Positions 23,435-35,376 of a stretch of 64,000 nucleotides of DNA are shown here, one piece after another. Below the pieces are notes generated by a model. That model was not told the DNA's origin and ran no database searches. It saw only the letters and a program-made list of their open reading frames with translations. The DNA comes from Apostichopus japonicus (taxonomy: Eukaryota > Echinodermata > Holothuroidea > Aspidochirotida > Stichopodidae), in NCBI RefSeq assembly GCF_037975245.1, contig NC_092569.1, forward strand, positions 24,103,168 to 24,167,167. Reading direction: 5' to 3'. Positions within the stretch are counted from its first letter, which is position 1. Each line of letters begins with the position of its first letter. Both the position numbers and the translations under genes were made by a program.

Positions 23435-23597
23435 GTACTGTTTGTTCTCTACGGCATTCGGAACTGCCTGGCACAGCCGCCCGCCGCCGCCCGGCGTGAG
23501 CACATCCCTAGTGTATAAGGTAATGTGAATGGAACTGTAATGAAATGAAGACAACACAGTTTTAGACGATCGTATTTAGGAAGAAGGCAAGGTTAGG

Positions 23598-23660
23598 AAA
23601 TGATTGACAAACATACGACGGGGGAGAAGGGGGAGAAGGGGGAGAAGGACTGGGGCGGGA
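23598..23660 (+). repeat. GGGGGAGAAG tandem repeat
   Basis: Three exact tandem copies of about 10 bases followed by a G-rich run. Low complexity. Confidence 0.6.
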
Positions 23661-24356
23661 GGGTGGGAAGATCTTACTTCATTTCGTGCAAGAGATTTCC
23701 ATATTAGGAATCGATATCTACGCAGGCCCGCTAAATAAAATCCTAACTCTTATCATCACATCAGTCGACTCATGGACGTAGTTATATATGGCTGTTATAT
23801 ATGATACAGTTACGCCATGTAAAATGTATGTGTAGTATGTCCCATATCCATAAAATAATAATAGTAACAATAGGAAAGAACAATAGTAACAATAATAATA
23901 CGGTACGGTATGTGCGGTTTACATATCTTTATGATAACATATTCATGATTCTAGGTATTTTGTTTTATATATATATACAAAAAAAACAAAAAAAACTGAG
24001 ATGACAAAACTGAGTGAAGACTATTTGTGTTCCTGGTATTGCTATTGAGGCGATTTACACTGGACGTATTAAAATATTCCACATTCATACCTCTCATCGC
24101 GTTATTTCTGCAGTATATAGCGTGGAATGTTAGATATTCGGTAATATATTGCGAATCGCTGGAATGTTGCTGTTTTCCGATATAACTGTAATATCATAAT
24201 CGTAAAAGCAAGGGTTTGCATAGGTTCATAATTTATATGTTTGTATTAATAAAAAATATATATATATAAATATTACAATAATGGCCGGGTCCGGTTGTAT
24301 TGGATCAAGTTTATGAGGGGTGTGTGTGCTGATTGACAGTGCTGTAGCATGCATAA

Positions 24357-24930
24357 CAGGGGCGTATCCAGGATTTTGTAATCCGGGGGGGGGGGGGGGC
24401 GAATTACTATGTAAGCGGAGCGCCACCATCGGTTGGCGCGCAGCGTACAAGAAAATTTCTGGTTTTGATATCCCCAGATCACCGGAAATGGCACATCTCG
24501 GGCTTGAAAATGACCAACCAGATGTACACTTTTGCCTGAGAACCAAGTATTTCACAATAGTTTTTTTTCCATCCATAACCTTTTTGAAGATTTGTCACCA
24601 GTCACCTATCATGTTCGACCTCATCGCATCTCTCGTGGGTCATTGCTTTTGTAGGTCATTCTACGTCGCGGCCCACGAAACCCGTTAGCCCCACTTTTTA
24701 ATGTTTTAAGCCATTTATTTGTTCAGAATTTGAAAATTCACATTTCTCGTGAAATAAATTCACTTTAAAACATACCCAAAATGTTGCACAAATTTTCATC
24801 TATGGACAACCAATATAAAAAAAACCTCCTTCAACCCCTAACAGACCGGTCAAAATTGCATGAGTAGAGGGAAGTATGTTTAAGAATGATAGTCAGGGAA
24901 TTTCCGAAAATTCAGACACAGTTAATTTGT
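24357..24930 (+). mobile_element. Family B repeat, plus-strand copy
   Basis: Begins CAGGGGCGTATCCAGGATTT, then a 13-base G-run, then GCGGAGCGCCACCATCGGTT. It is colinear with the minus-strand copy at 6485-7050 down to CAGTTAATTTGT at about 24930. There is no coding content. The left flank is ATGCATAA, and no matching duplication is found directly after 24930. Confidence 0.75.
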
Positions 24931-24959
24931 TGTTGCATGGGCGCTGATCAGTCTTGGAT

Positions 24960-25100
24960 AATGGTGGTGACGCTTGTCTGTTCTCTGATACTATCTAAGC
25001 GGAGCACAACCACGGGTTCGCGCGTGGCGTGCAAGATTTTTTTTTGGCAAATATACCTCCCAGATCGCCGGAAATAACACTTCCCAGACCCAATGATGCT
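24960..25100 (+). repeat. Family-B-like fragment
   Basis: Contains TATCTAAGCGGAGCACAAC, TCGCGCGTGGCGTGCAAG and CTCCCAGATCGCCGGAAATA. These align with the core of family B and with the fragment at 5790-6025. Confidence 0.5.
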
Positions 25101-25404
25101 CCCAAACCTCCTTACGTTTGAAATCTCATGGGTTAGAAATTTAGTTTGGGGAAACACATGGGCGTCTGCAGAAAAAAATCAGGGGACAGATAATCCAAGT
25201 AGACCTTTGTATACGATGGGTCTGGGGTCCTCTCCCAGAAAACAACTATAGACTGCCGCAAATGCAATTTCCGTCCTATATTTAACAACTGCGGATAAAT
25301 ATAATAAAATGAGAACTGGACGTGAAGCTAGCTCAAATTGGCAACACACAGTGTGAGTTGCTAATGATTGTTTTGTTCGCACTCAGCCTGTTTTGCTGAC
25401 CACA

Positions 25405-25804
25405 AAAGAAAAATGGAAACGTCAAAAATGGAGTTGTCGGTGTCTTTATCATAATTTTATTTATTTTCATATTTATAAATTTTTAATGATTTATACTGGA
25501 AATAAAGAATTGAATTGAATTAAGGGGTAGGCTGAGGCGCACGACCCTTCCGAAACCCGAAATCCGCCACTGGCTACCCTGTGTATATAATAGGAATCCG
25601 CGCTGTAATAATTTCACTGTTCCTCTCTCTCTCTTCCCGGTGTCTTGGCGTTTTTCTTCTGCTCCCTCCTTTTCTCCCTTTCTCTTTTTTCTCTCTTTCT
25701 TCTTTTTCTTTTCCCTTCCTTCCTCCTCTTTTCCCCCTTTTTCCTTCTCTCTTTTTTCTCTCCGCTTTTTCTAACCTAGCCCCCCCCCCCTGGATACGCG
25801 CCTG
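25405..25804 (-). repeat. Dispersed repeat A/D, copy 2 (inverted)
   Basis: Reverse-orientation counterpart of 5295-5632, ending CCTGGATACGCGCCTG at 25804. It keeps the same part order: pyrimidine-rich tract, CTTCCCGGTGTCTTGGCG, then GGATTTCGGGTTTCGG as reverse complement. An extra segment of about 90 bp (about 25436-25528), ending in GAATTGAATT and with an A+T-rich LINE-tail look, interrupts it and is absent from copy 1. Confidence 0.65.
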
Positions 25805-27008
25805 CATAAGTAGCTGATCAACACCAGGTTATGCCAGCGGCAATAGACCAGTGTAGTTATGTATCCCTGGTTCCCGGCTATACTACAGGGTGAGGGTTCG
25901 GTGGGGGGGGGGGGCTGGACTACATGGAGTCATGACGACAGACCTGTCGAATTCTCTAGGGCAGTCTATTAAAAAGTGAGGATACACTGTAGAAATAACG
26001 GAATAGGTCTGTAGGCTATGAATAAGTGTTCTGAGGCACTGAAGTCAAGCTGGAGACAAGCCTGAGAACAGAGATTTACCTAATTCTGCAAAACGATTTC
26101 GAATGGTACATTCTGCTTTCCGAACTCATTGCGTATTCCGTCAACCCCACCCCCACACTCCCGACCCACGTCTCTCTCTCATGCTCTTTCTCTCCAGAAT
26201 CCCTTGTCTGACACACTGTGTGATCTTTTGGTGTTAAGTTGTGTGTTATACTTGATCGGACCAGGCACTAAAACAACTTGACACTACAAAAAATGTGATG
26301 GTCGTGTTGATAAATTAAGAGGGTTTACTTGGGTTGAATTAAGAAACTTGAAGAAGAGTCGGCCAACAAGTTAACGACGATTTTTTTGTGTCTTCATATA
26401 GTCGAACGATATGGCCGAATCTTCAAGATGTAGTTACCTTACATGCACTTATACAGACTTGACAAGTACTAACACTGTAAAATTGTTCATGCGGTCTGCG
26501 GAATTTTTTCAACACCACTGAACATTGGTAAGACTTCTTCATTTTCCCTGGTCAGACCGCCCAGCACCTAACCAATCTCAAACCTGTGTCAAATTAATGA
26601 TATGTCTTATTACGGTTGCATTTTCCCAGACGGGCAGATAACAATTTCTTATTTAAGTCTTACTATTATTATAATTAGCAGAGTCACGAATAAGAAGCCA
26701 GTCCAGCCGGCCGGCAGACGCGATATTTACTGATCCCCCTCCTAACCTAAACATGCAATAGAAAATGGACGCACGAGTGTACAATAAAGGAACTGAACTA
26801 GCTACATCGTAACATCCGTGTGTGTATTTAAACGTTCTGACTTGTAGCAAGTGCAATAGATGATTGCGCAATATGTTCTTCTCGAATCACCAGCACCGTT
26901 CATCATAACCATCTTGAACAATTACAGTACAGTAACGCATGTAACGCAGTGTGATCTATTGACTTTTTTCTTCTGTAGTAGTGTTCTAATTTATGCCCAA
27001 CGTTAGTG
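25805..27008. other. Region upstream of PAK1IP1
   Basis: No coding exon seen. It must contain the PAK1IP1 promoter and 5' UTR, but I see no convincing TATA box, and the transcription start cannot be placed. Confidence 0.4.
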
Positions 27009-30000
27009 ATGGCAACGAATACGAACATCTGTTCCAGAATCATTGCTGGATGCTATGAAAGAACTATTTTGGGTTACGACGTGGTAGAGCTTGAAGATAA
27101 CAGCGAGGTACGTACACGCAATACAAAGCACGTTGTACCTCTGAGAGTACTGCAGGCCTAGCGTTACACTACAGTGTTGCATGCATAAATGCGTGTGTGT
27201 GTTGAGTCGGTACAATGTGAAGTTTGTGTTCTTGCACTGTCAATTGTAATAAAGTCTACGGCAATGAATGCATTATTTGCCTAGGCTGTAGCTGCCCAAC
27301 GCGATGTTTGTTGTATCCGTTCACAAGTTACGAACATCAGTTTGGTGTTATATGGATCATCAATTTAAAGCAAGGAACTGGTAAATAGCAGATCCCTTGA
27401 TGAAAACTGCAAACTAGGTCTAGGCTAGCACTGCAGATATCCAACTTTTGAACTTCATTGTGACTGAATAAGGACTGAAGGAGTTGTTCCAGTAGTATGG
27501 GTCACAGAACACAACATTTTGTGTTGAATTAGCTCAAATCTGGTGATACCATGCTCAACTGCTTAAGCCTCAGGCATATGAAAAACACATGATGCTGAAA
27601 TTGACCACATATGTATATAGTTTTGACAATTAATCCTTCACTGACTTTTTCATGTTTGCTAATAGTAGTTGTACCAGAGGTCATTGTCTTATAGTAGGAC
27701 TAATATTCGGCATAACTTTTTTTCTAATAAAGTGAATGAGTGGAACAGTTTGCATGAGAAAGTTGTATTTGCAAGTAGTGTGAATGGATTTAAGAATGCT
27801 TTGGACAAGCACTTCTAGCATTGTAATCGGGTTCAGTATTTGTATCTTCAGTATTCTTTCTCTCCCATGGGGACTTGAGGTCCCTCCCGATCCCTATTTT
27901 CTACTATACTAAACATTAACTAGTTAGAGGCCTACTATCTTATAATCCACAGAAATAATATCAAAATAAGGAACTAGGCATGAGGTTTGCAACTAAATGA
28001 AAATGATACATTAAATTTGTGGGATAAAATGTTGCATTATCCCTTAGACTGAATCAGAGACTGATTTTCAAATGATATCGGGCCTCAAATTAACATTGAT
28101 ATAGAACGCAGTACTTACTGTACTTGTGGACTAGCAAAATTGGTGTTTGGCAAAAATGAAACTTATTCGAGAAGTAGATCCATAAGTGCTGTTTTCATAA
28201 AAATTATGAATGGTAAGTTTAACATCCAACTACCCAAATTTGTTTGTTTCTGTATACAGAAGAAATACTGATGTTTCTCTCTATAATATATACAGAGATA
28301 TCTTAATTTCTTTTCATTCTACAATTAATTTTCACAGGAAGAGTATGAACTGAGACCGACGTTTACAGATAATTCTCACACCGGTTGCATTAAAGTGCTA
28401 GCTTGTAACAATACATTCTTAGCATCCGGAAGCACAGATGAAACGGTACACCTCTACAACCTTGCTACAAACACCGATGTTGGCTCCTTAATGCAACATG
28501 ATGGTAAGGAAAATGGTACAATTATAGAATACAGGGCCATTCATTAACTCTTCCCAGCATCCGGATGCGCGGATGCGCGGTGTGTCTGTACATGTCCGTT
28601 CACCTATGACGCCCTCTAAAATTCCATCACGTATTTCATTTTGACTCCGCATCCGCGCATCCGCGCATCCACCCCGGCAGTACTAGGAATGGACTTAAAT
28701 AATTTTCGAAAGTTTCCCCATATACCATCACATATGTCATTTTGACTCCCTCTAATTTCCATCACGTATTTCATTTTGACTCCGCATCCGCGCATCCACC
28801 CCGGGAGTACTAGTTTCGACATATACCATCACATATTTCCAATACTGAAAGTCCCGTATGTACGAAGATATTCCACATCAATAGTGTGTCGTTCTTAAAA
28901 GGCATCCGTACATGTGTGACGCCCTCTAAAATTCCACCACAGAAGTACTGGCAAAGGACTTAGGAAATTTTTGACTCCGCATCCACGCATCCGCGCATCC
29001 ACTCAAAAAGAAAGAACTGGGACTTTGACATTTTTACTTACATTCGTACTGGGGTGAGACTGAGCATCCGCGCATCCGGATGCTCAGATAGTATCATCGA
29101 GTGGCCCTGTATTCTATAATTACTCCAGGAAAATAGCTACAGGTAGTACAGTATCTCTCATCTCATCTGCCTTCTTCTTGCCTAGAGGCATATAAGGCCT
29201 CCGCAGAGCGTCTCCATTCATCTCGGTCAACAGCTGCATTTCTGGCCTCATTCCAGGATCGCCAACCAGCCCTCTCTCTCTTTGTCTACTGTCCTGCACC
29301 ATATTGTTTTTGGTTGCCCTCTCTTTCTCCTGCCCTCTGGTGCCCAAGTCATGCTGATGTTGCTGTCGTTGTTAGGGTTTTGTTAGGGTAGTACAGTATG
29401 CCTACTTAAAAATTGAAGCCTCATTTCAGACTTGACTTGACATGACACTGAGAACAAATAGACTCAAAGTCTAGGAAATGACAAAAACCAGCAATTTTCA
29501 TCAGAAGATACTGTACCCAGTGTAACTCAAAACAATTGCAGTTGATAGGCATTTGACAGCCTACTACCTGGGTGCAAACTTGTCTACATTATTGGGATGA
29601 AACATGTCAAGCAAATTCTATTGGAGGTGCTGGGGAGTCTGCTACGAATTGATGAAGTATATAGAAGATTTATGAATGCATAGATACAAGAGCCTGCTTT
29701 ATACGTGGAAGGTGTAATGGTTACCAAGGTTTAATACATGACATGTTTTCGTGGTGGAAAATAGTAATGTGCGTACTGTATTTTAGGAAATTGTATTTTA
29801 TAAGGAAAAATGATATTTCAGGATATATATTCATCTTCCTTTCCCCCTCCCCCCCCACTCCATACACCCTTCTTTGTAGTGTCTGTTTGAATGCTGTTTT
29901 TCTCCTCCTTTTAAGGAAACCATTGCATTGAAACATTGTAGTACAATAGAGCAAACATTAGAACGCAAGATGGACATGGTTTTGAAATTGTCACTCTTCT

Positions 30001-33000
30001 TGCAAGTTAGTTGCAAACAAACAATACAAACAGTTTGTGGTAGTTTTCATCTTCCTTCCCCCCCGCCCAACCCCCTTTTGCTAGTGTCTGTTTGAATGCT
30101 GTTTTCTCCTACTTTTAAGGAAACCATGCATTATAACATTGTAGTACACTAGAGCAAACATTAGATCATTACATCATGGTTTTGAAATTGTCACTCTTCT
30201 TGCAAGTTACTTGCCTTTGAATACAAACAATTTGTTTTAGTTTAATCACTTCTCCAATCTCCAGTACAGAGTGGTACAGTCCTTGAGTTGAATGATGAAA
30301 CTTCATCTCCCGTTCCATCGGTCTCTTGCTTAAATTGTCTTCCACAATTTTTCAGGTTCAATTACATCCTTGAAGTTCTTTAAATCTACTCATTTGATGA
30401 GTGCTGGAAGTGATGGCTTGCTCTGTATTTGGAACACCAATAACTGGGACTGTCAGAAGGTCCTTAGAGGTCATAGGTGAGTGGAATATAATATATGTCG
30501 TAGACTACATTACGGACTGTTACGGGTACAAACAGGGGGAGTATAAGTACAACTACTGTAGAATTATTTCACTTTCATGTGAGTTCAGCGATGCCACTTT
30601 TCCTGATTTTCTATGGAGGCCAAAAATCTGTTCTTTTACCTAAAAAATTTCCAATCCTTTTCCACATACTCCCATGTCACAGACATCCTGTGTTGTACCA
30701 GCCGAAATACCCATTTCGGGCACACCATTTTATACAATGCATGTACGGTATCATGTCGTCTGGTTTAGCCAGTTAATTTTACGAGTTTATTTATTTTGTT
30801 TTTTCTTCTTTGTTAATCTCTGACAGAGAGGCTATTCATTCTCTTGCCGTGCATCCATCTGGGAAGCTCGCTCTAACAGCAAGTAAAGACAAGACACTAA
30901 GAACCTGGAATTTAGTGAATGGCAGACCAGCTTACACTACACACATCAAGGAAGGTACGTAGATGCTATGTTATATCGTGTTGTTGAATTTTTCTCTGTG
31001 GTGACACCCAAATTGTTAAGAGCTCTGTAATAATGCATGGATGCTGTGGTGTATGGTACTTGTTCTGGGTTGACGTAAAGTTCAAATCTTAAGTTGAAGT
31101 TTTATAGGTTGGCCCTGTGTTACTGGTAGCTTGCCACACTAACACACGTGTGTTACTGGTAGCTTGCCACACTAACACACGTGTGTTACTGGTAGCTTGC
31201 CACACTAACACACGTGTGCAGAACTCAAATATTCACTCCTGAGATACTACAGTATGTCACACTTTTCTACATTCTATGTGGTCTGTACATCGTTGAAGTA
31301 AATCTGATGATTGAACATTAATTGGGATGGTGTTCTATTTAGGTGTTGTCACCTTACAAATCTGCTAGTGCTCAACTGGATGTATCACTTTTCTGACCTT
31401 TCAGTCGCAGATGAAGTTCTGTGGAGTCCGGATGGCGCCATCTATCTGGTTATTATCGGAGATAAGATCAATATCTATGATATCACCACGGCAACCATCA
31501 CAGACACAATTGTGCACAGCAGTGCAATCCATGCAGTAACGTTCATAGAGGTAAGTTCGTCGCTGTTGTTAACTTGGTTGCTATGAGCAAATGAGGATTG
31601 ACAAACAGTTTCAATTTGAGATCTCAAGAGGTGGCTCCTTTGGTCATGCTTGAAGTGGTGACACCATTACCCAGACATGTGTACAAGGAAGGGAATGGTA
31701 ATGGGAAGGTAAGGGGAAGGGGGAGAATGGCCAATTGATCTCAAAAGTACTTGAGCCATGCAGTATCATTTATAGAGGTAAACTAGAAGCTCCTTCAGCT
31801 TCAGTGTTTTATGGCTGAGAATGCAAGCACAGTATGTACTGGTGCTGTGACTTCAAATGTGGTTTAGGGCCAGGAGGGTCAGGGGAAGTGGGACCTGTGA
31901 CAAGACATTTTTGTCCTCTGGCTTCCTCCCAACAACCTGCGTTGTACATTGTTCTTTGCTTGAGGATGAAATGATTACGGGAATGCTCGCCACATCAGAG
32001 TGGAAGACGTAAGAAGAGGTGGGGTTTGTCTCCTTTAAACGCATTGTATCATCAACACTAAAATTGGGAAATTGAAGCTACTGCAGAGGGTTTCCCTTTC
32101 TTTCGGTCTGTTAATTGGTCCATCTTATCATTTGTTTATGATTAATCGTTCGCTACTGAGTTGACCCCCTTACCTCGTCCACAGTTTGCTCCTCTATCCT
32201 GACCATGGAGTGGGCAAGTTTCATTGCTGCCCTTCAGCACCCCCACCCCCCACCCCACCCCCGACCCCCCACCCCCTCTTTGTGTTCATCTGATGGTGTT
32301 AATAACAAATCCAGTTTATTGTTCTTACAGGAAAGGATCATTGCATTGGGTGGAGAAGGGACAGATATAGTATTTTATAGTCTTGAGGATGTGACCTCTA
32401 AACCTCTCGGGCATTTTGAAGCTCACGATAAAAGGTATATATCTATACTGAACCATGCGAACATGTTTTACAATGAAACCTGTGTTATTTTTAAGGGGTA
32501 ATAGGATATATTATGTTATGGAGTTTTAACTGTCTATTTCTCCTCCCTTTACCTACTTGAAGTGATTTTGAGGTTCAGTACAATTTGCTTCAATTATGTA
32601 TGCAATGCATTGTAATAAACATGAATGAATGAATTAAATGACATTGAAGGTGACTTAAAACTATTGGGAGAAATAATTGGAATATTGGGCAGAGAGATTG
32701 GGTGAAGAGTTTAATTTAGATGGGATTTGGGAGACATTGGTATATTAGACACAGAGATTGGGAAAAAAGTTTAATTTAGACAGGATTTGGGAGACATTGG
32801 TAAGTTGGTCAGAGAGATTGTGTGAAAAGATTAAATTTAGACAGAATTTCGGAGACATTATTCGTATATTGGGCACAGAGATTGGGCAAAAAGTTTAATT
32901 TAGACAGGATTTCAGAGACATTATTGGTATATTGGGCATGGAGATTGAGTGAAAAGTATAATTTAGACTGGATTGAAAGTGTGTAGATCTTGTTGTATAA

Positions 33001-35187
33001 TAATGACATAGAGTTCTGTTTAATAGTGTATATAATACATACGTACATGTAGGAGATGCGTTAAAGGCATTGAAGACTCGCCCCAAACCGTGTGCCGTGC
33101 TCTGAAAAATTAACTTTCCGTTGCTTGCAATTGACGTTTTCTTCTTGTCGCTACAAAATGCAGACAGTTATGAAACGTGATACCTTGTTATCTTTTATCT
33201 AGACCTGAGATGTCCACGCTGCTTTGTACACTGTGTTGTGGGTATCGACCGTAGCTGTTTGTATTGACTGTACACTGGTGTCTAATTACCGACGGTAGCA
33301 AGCTGTGTGTGTATTTTCTGGGATCGATGGTGGTGTCTAACACTTCTGTTACACCTCATTGGAAACTAGGTCAGATTACCGTCATGAGACGTTTCTTTGT
33401 GCGCGAGTCTTCACACCCTTTAATAAGGATTAAAAGATAAGACATGGCGGAAGGTATGCAGATTTCAACCCCTCTTCTCCAATTCTCTCTCCAGGGTTAA
33501 AGGTCTCCAGTGTGTTTTAGACTGTAGCTCCAATGCTCTACCAGATGTCAGGTGGATTGTGTCCATATCCAGTGATGGATTCATCAAGTTATGGAAAATT
33601 AATGTCAAAAAGGTGGGTTTTTGAAAGGATGATGTTGTTTTTCGAAAACTAACAATTTTTTTTTCCTCCTCAGTTCTGTTGAGTTTTTGTTGGAAATTAA
33701 TTAGTAGTCCATAATTTGTTCAGTGTTATAAAAATAGATTGGAGAGGAGGTTTAACTGATTTCCACTAAAGCGATCTTTCCAGTACTCCTCAACCCTCCT
33801 TTGGAGTAAACTCCAACTCAACATAAAGAATGTCGTGTCTGTGGAGATGTTCAAAACTGTTTTGAAGACACACCTGTTTTCATTGTTATAATTGTTATGT
33901 TTACTCTTATTGTATATTGTGTACATATCTTTCCCTTTCTTTTGTACAGCACGGCGAGACTTTATTGTAAGTTGCACTATATAAGAACCTGTTGATTATG
34001 ATTATTACTTCATTTGAAAAAAAGGTAGATAGGTAGAAAATTTAGCTGCAGTATCATACAGAGACCAATGCAATTTAACTGTATTTGTTTTCAATTCAAA
34101 ATTGAAATACTACAATGATAGCAATGGTAACCATGAAAAATTTCACATGTAGCAACAGGAGTATGTTTTTTTTACGTTGGTCAGACCCAATCCAGTAATA
34201 TTATGGATGTGACCACTGTTTTCAGAAGTTAAACTAGCCATTTTATACTTGCAAGATTGAAAATATACAATAAAACATAAGGAAAGCTAAGGTATGATCA
34301 GAATATCAGTTGCCATGGTAACATCACAGATTATTTTACCATCCTTCACCTCAGTATTAAAATGCAATTTGATATAAAAAAATCCTCAAATATTTATATG
34401 CTTTTCTGATAGTTATTTAAGATCTAAAACTTGTCGGTGGTCAAATCCTCTCCAGGATTGCGTCATTCTGGGTTGTATATATGTATATGTATGTTAAATG
34501 GTCGATAAAGTTCCTCGGCACACTCTTATTTGCGACAGATATCAGACCTTGAACAATTTGATTTAAAGAATGGTTTCCATTTGATTCAGTTGTCAGCCAA
34601 ACCCAAGCTGCTAGCCTCAAGGAGTACCACAGCACGGTTAACCTGTGTCACCATTCAAAGTACAAAGGTGGAAGACGAAGAAGAAACCAAAGGACAGGGG
34701 AAGAGGAAACACCAGAAGGGGAAAAAAGGTAGGTAGATCAGGAGGAGGGACCTATTAATTTTATTCATTGTAATAAAAGAAACAATGAATTGTAAAGATA
34801 CCCTTCACTACTGTGAGGATCATACGTTGAAATTTTGATCAAAATTGGTGAAGCAAGTACAGCATGTTTTGGGCTGTGATTGTTAAATAGCTGATGTAAT
34901 CCTTGCTCAGCTTGGAATAGTTTGAATAGCAACCGGGAATAGTTTGGTAAATAAAGCAGATGAATTTTGAGATGATTTAATATATGGTTTAGTAAGTGTT
35001 AGAACCCCTACCACTGTACAGAACTGGCTTCAGTTAATGATGCAATCACTGATTTGAAATATTAAAATGACTGAAAATGGTGTTTTAAGTTTTAATTTCA
35101 AAGAGAAAACTAAGATGCATTGATTGTTCTCATTTTTTTTTTTTGGCAGGAGGCCAAAAGAAGAAACAGAAGAAAAGTGTGCCTTGA
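27009..35187 (+). CDS. PAK1IP1: PAK1IP1-like WD40 ribosome biogenesis protein (nine exons, about 369 aa)
   Basis: Coding exons: 27009-27107, 28338-28503, 30356-30476, 30827-30954, 31405-31550, 32331-32434, 33495-33612, 34539-34728, 35150-35187. All introns have GT-AG borders and the phases join without a break. Early sequence IIAGCYERTILGYDV matches the family N-terminus. WD-type strands follow, with SGSTDETVHLYN (exon 2), SAGSDGLLCIWN (exon 3), TASKDKTLRTWNL (exon 4), INIYDI (exon 5) and SSDGFIKLWK (exon 7). The C-tail is Lys/Glu-rich and ends KKKQKKSVP. Human PAK1IP1 is about 392 residues. Known role of the family: a nucleolar WD40 factor for 60S subunit assembly (yeast Mak11); the mammalian protein also binds and restrains PAK1. 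The ATG at 27009 is chosen because it sits just before the conserved start and the exon has a clean GTACGT donor. The gene converges on DDX24. Introns carry LINE tails and tandem repeats. Confidence 0.93.
27678..27818 (+). pseudogene. LINE reverse transcriptase C-terminus remnant (intron 1)
   Basis: A short reading stretch ends FFSNKVNEWNSL.. then SSVNGFKNALDKHF and a TAG at 27816. WNSL-(x)n-SVN-FK-LDKH is the usual C-terminal signature of CR1/L2/Jockey-type non-LTR polymerases. Only the last 45 or so codons remain, inside PAK1IP1 intron 1 on the same strand. Confidence 0.7.
28555..29090. repeat. GCATCCGC-rich dispersed minisatellite (PAK1IP1 intron 2)
   Basis: Clusters of GCATCCGCGCATCC at about 28560-28580 (inverted), 28660-28678, 28783-28800, 28978-28999 and 29064-29083. 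Between them are repeated phrases such as TTCCATCACGTATTTCATTT and GACGCCCTCTAAAATTCCA. At least three degenerate longer units of about 100-150 bp can be followed. GC-rich, CpG-containing units stand out in an AT-rich intron. Confidence 0.65.
29163..29349 (-). pseudogene. LINE polymerase C-terminus remnant (intron 2)
   Basis: The minus-strand frame from 29349 to the TGA at 29163-29165 is open. It carries GRRKRGQPKTIW, then NAAVDRDEWRRSAEALYASR close to the stop. This G-R-(K)RG-P-TW..DR-W-R pattern ends many non-LTR retrotransposon polymerases in invertebrates. It is 5'-truncated, as is normal for LINE insertions, and opposite in strand to PAK1IP1. Confidence 0.75.
29829..30213. repeat. About 215-bp tandem duplication (PAK1IP1 intron 2)
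   Basis: Two units, 29829-30014 and 30047-30213. They share TTCATCTTCCTT, a C-run, AGTGTCTGTTTGAATGCTGT, TTTTAAGGAAACCAT, AGAGCAAACATTAGA and GAAATTGTCACTCTTCTTGC. Confidence 0.8.
31118..31216. repeat. Three exact 33-bp tandem repeats (PAK1IP1 intron 4)
   Basis: Unit starts TGTTACTGGTAGCTTGCC at 31118, 31151 and 31184 and ends ACACACGTG. The three copies are identical, so the expansion is recent. Confidence 0.9.
32690..32990. repeat. About 62-bp tandem repeat, five degenerate units (PAK1IP1 intron 6)
   Basis: Repeated phrases AGAGATTGGGTGAA, GTTTAATTTAGA(C/T)(A/G)GGAT and GGGAGACATTGGTATATT recur about every 60-64 bases. Later units drift. Confidence 0.75.
33743..34010 (+). pseudogene. LINE 3' end with reverse transcriptase C-terminus (intron 7)
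   Basis: A short frame at about 33798-33890 reads LWSKLQLNIKNVVSVEMF then KTVLKTHLF. This is the LWN-LP-(x)-SVETFK-LKTHLF ending typical of CR1-like polymerases. It is followed by an AT-rich 3' UTR to GTAAGTTGCACTATATAAG and TTGATTATGATTATTA. 5'-truncated. Confidence 0.7.
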
Positions 35188-35376
35188 GAAGGTAGCAAAT
35201 TGGAGCTAAAGAGTTTGGCCAATGAACCACAAACCATCAGTACAGAAGAGACATTGTACAACCCTGTCGAAAGACCAGCATGTTGTTATATAATAGTCTA
35301 TTCACTTTTATGAGGGGCGAATATTGCATCTGGCCTGCTTAGTGATGATATGTTTTTCTCATATCTTCAATCAAAC

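Noticed and set aside
22741-23557. Phe/Gly/Pro- and Lys/Trp-rich open frames
   Set aside because: They arise from the stop-free short units of the fold-back element and are mirrored on both strands.
24349-25812. Possible second composite: ATGCATAA before 24357 and CATAAGTA after 25804
   Set aside because: The shared TGCATAA is out of register by three bases with the element end, so it is not a true 8-bp target duplication.
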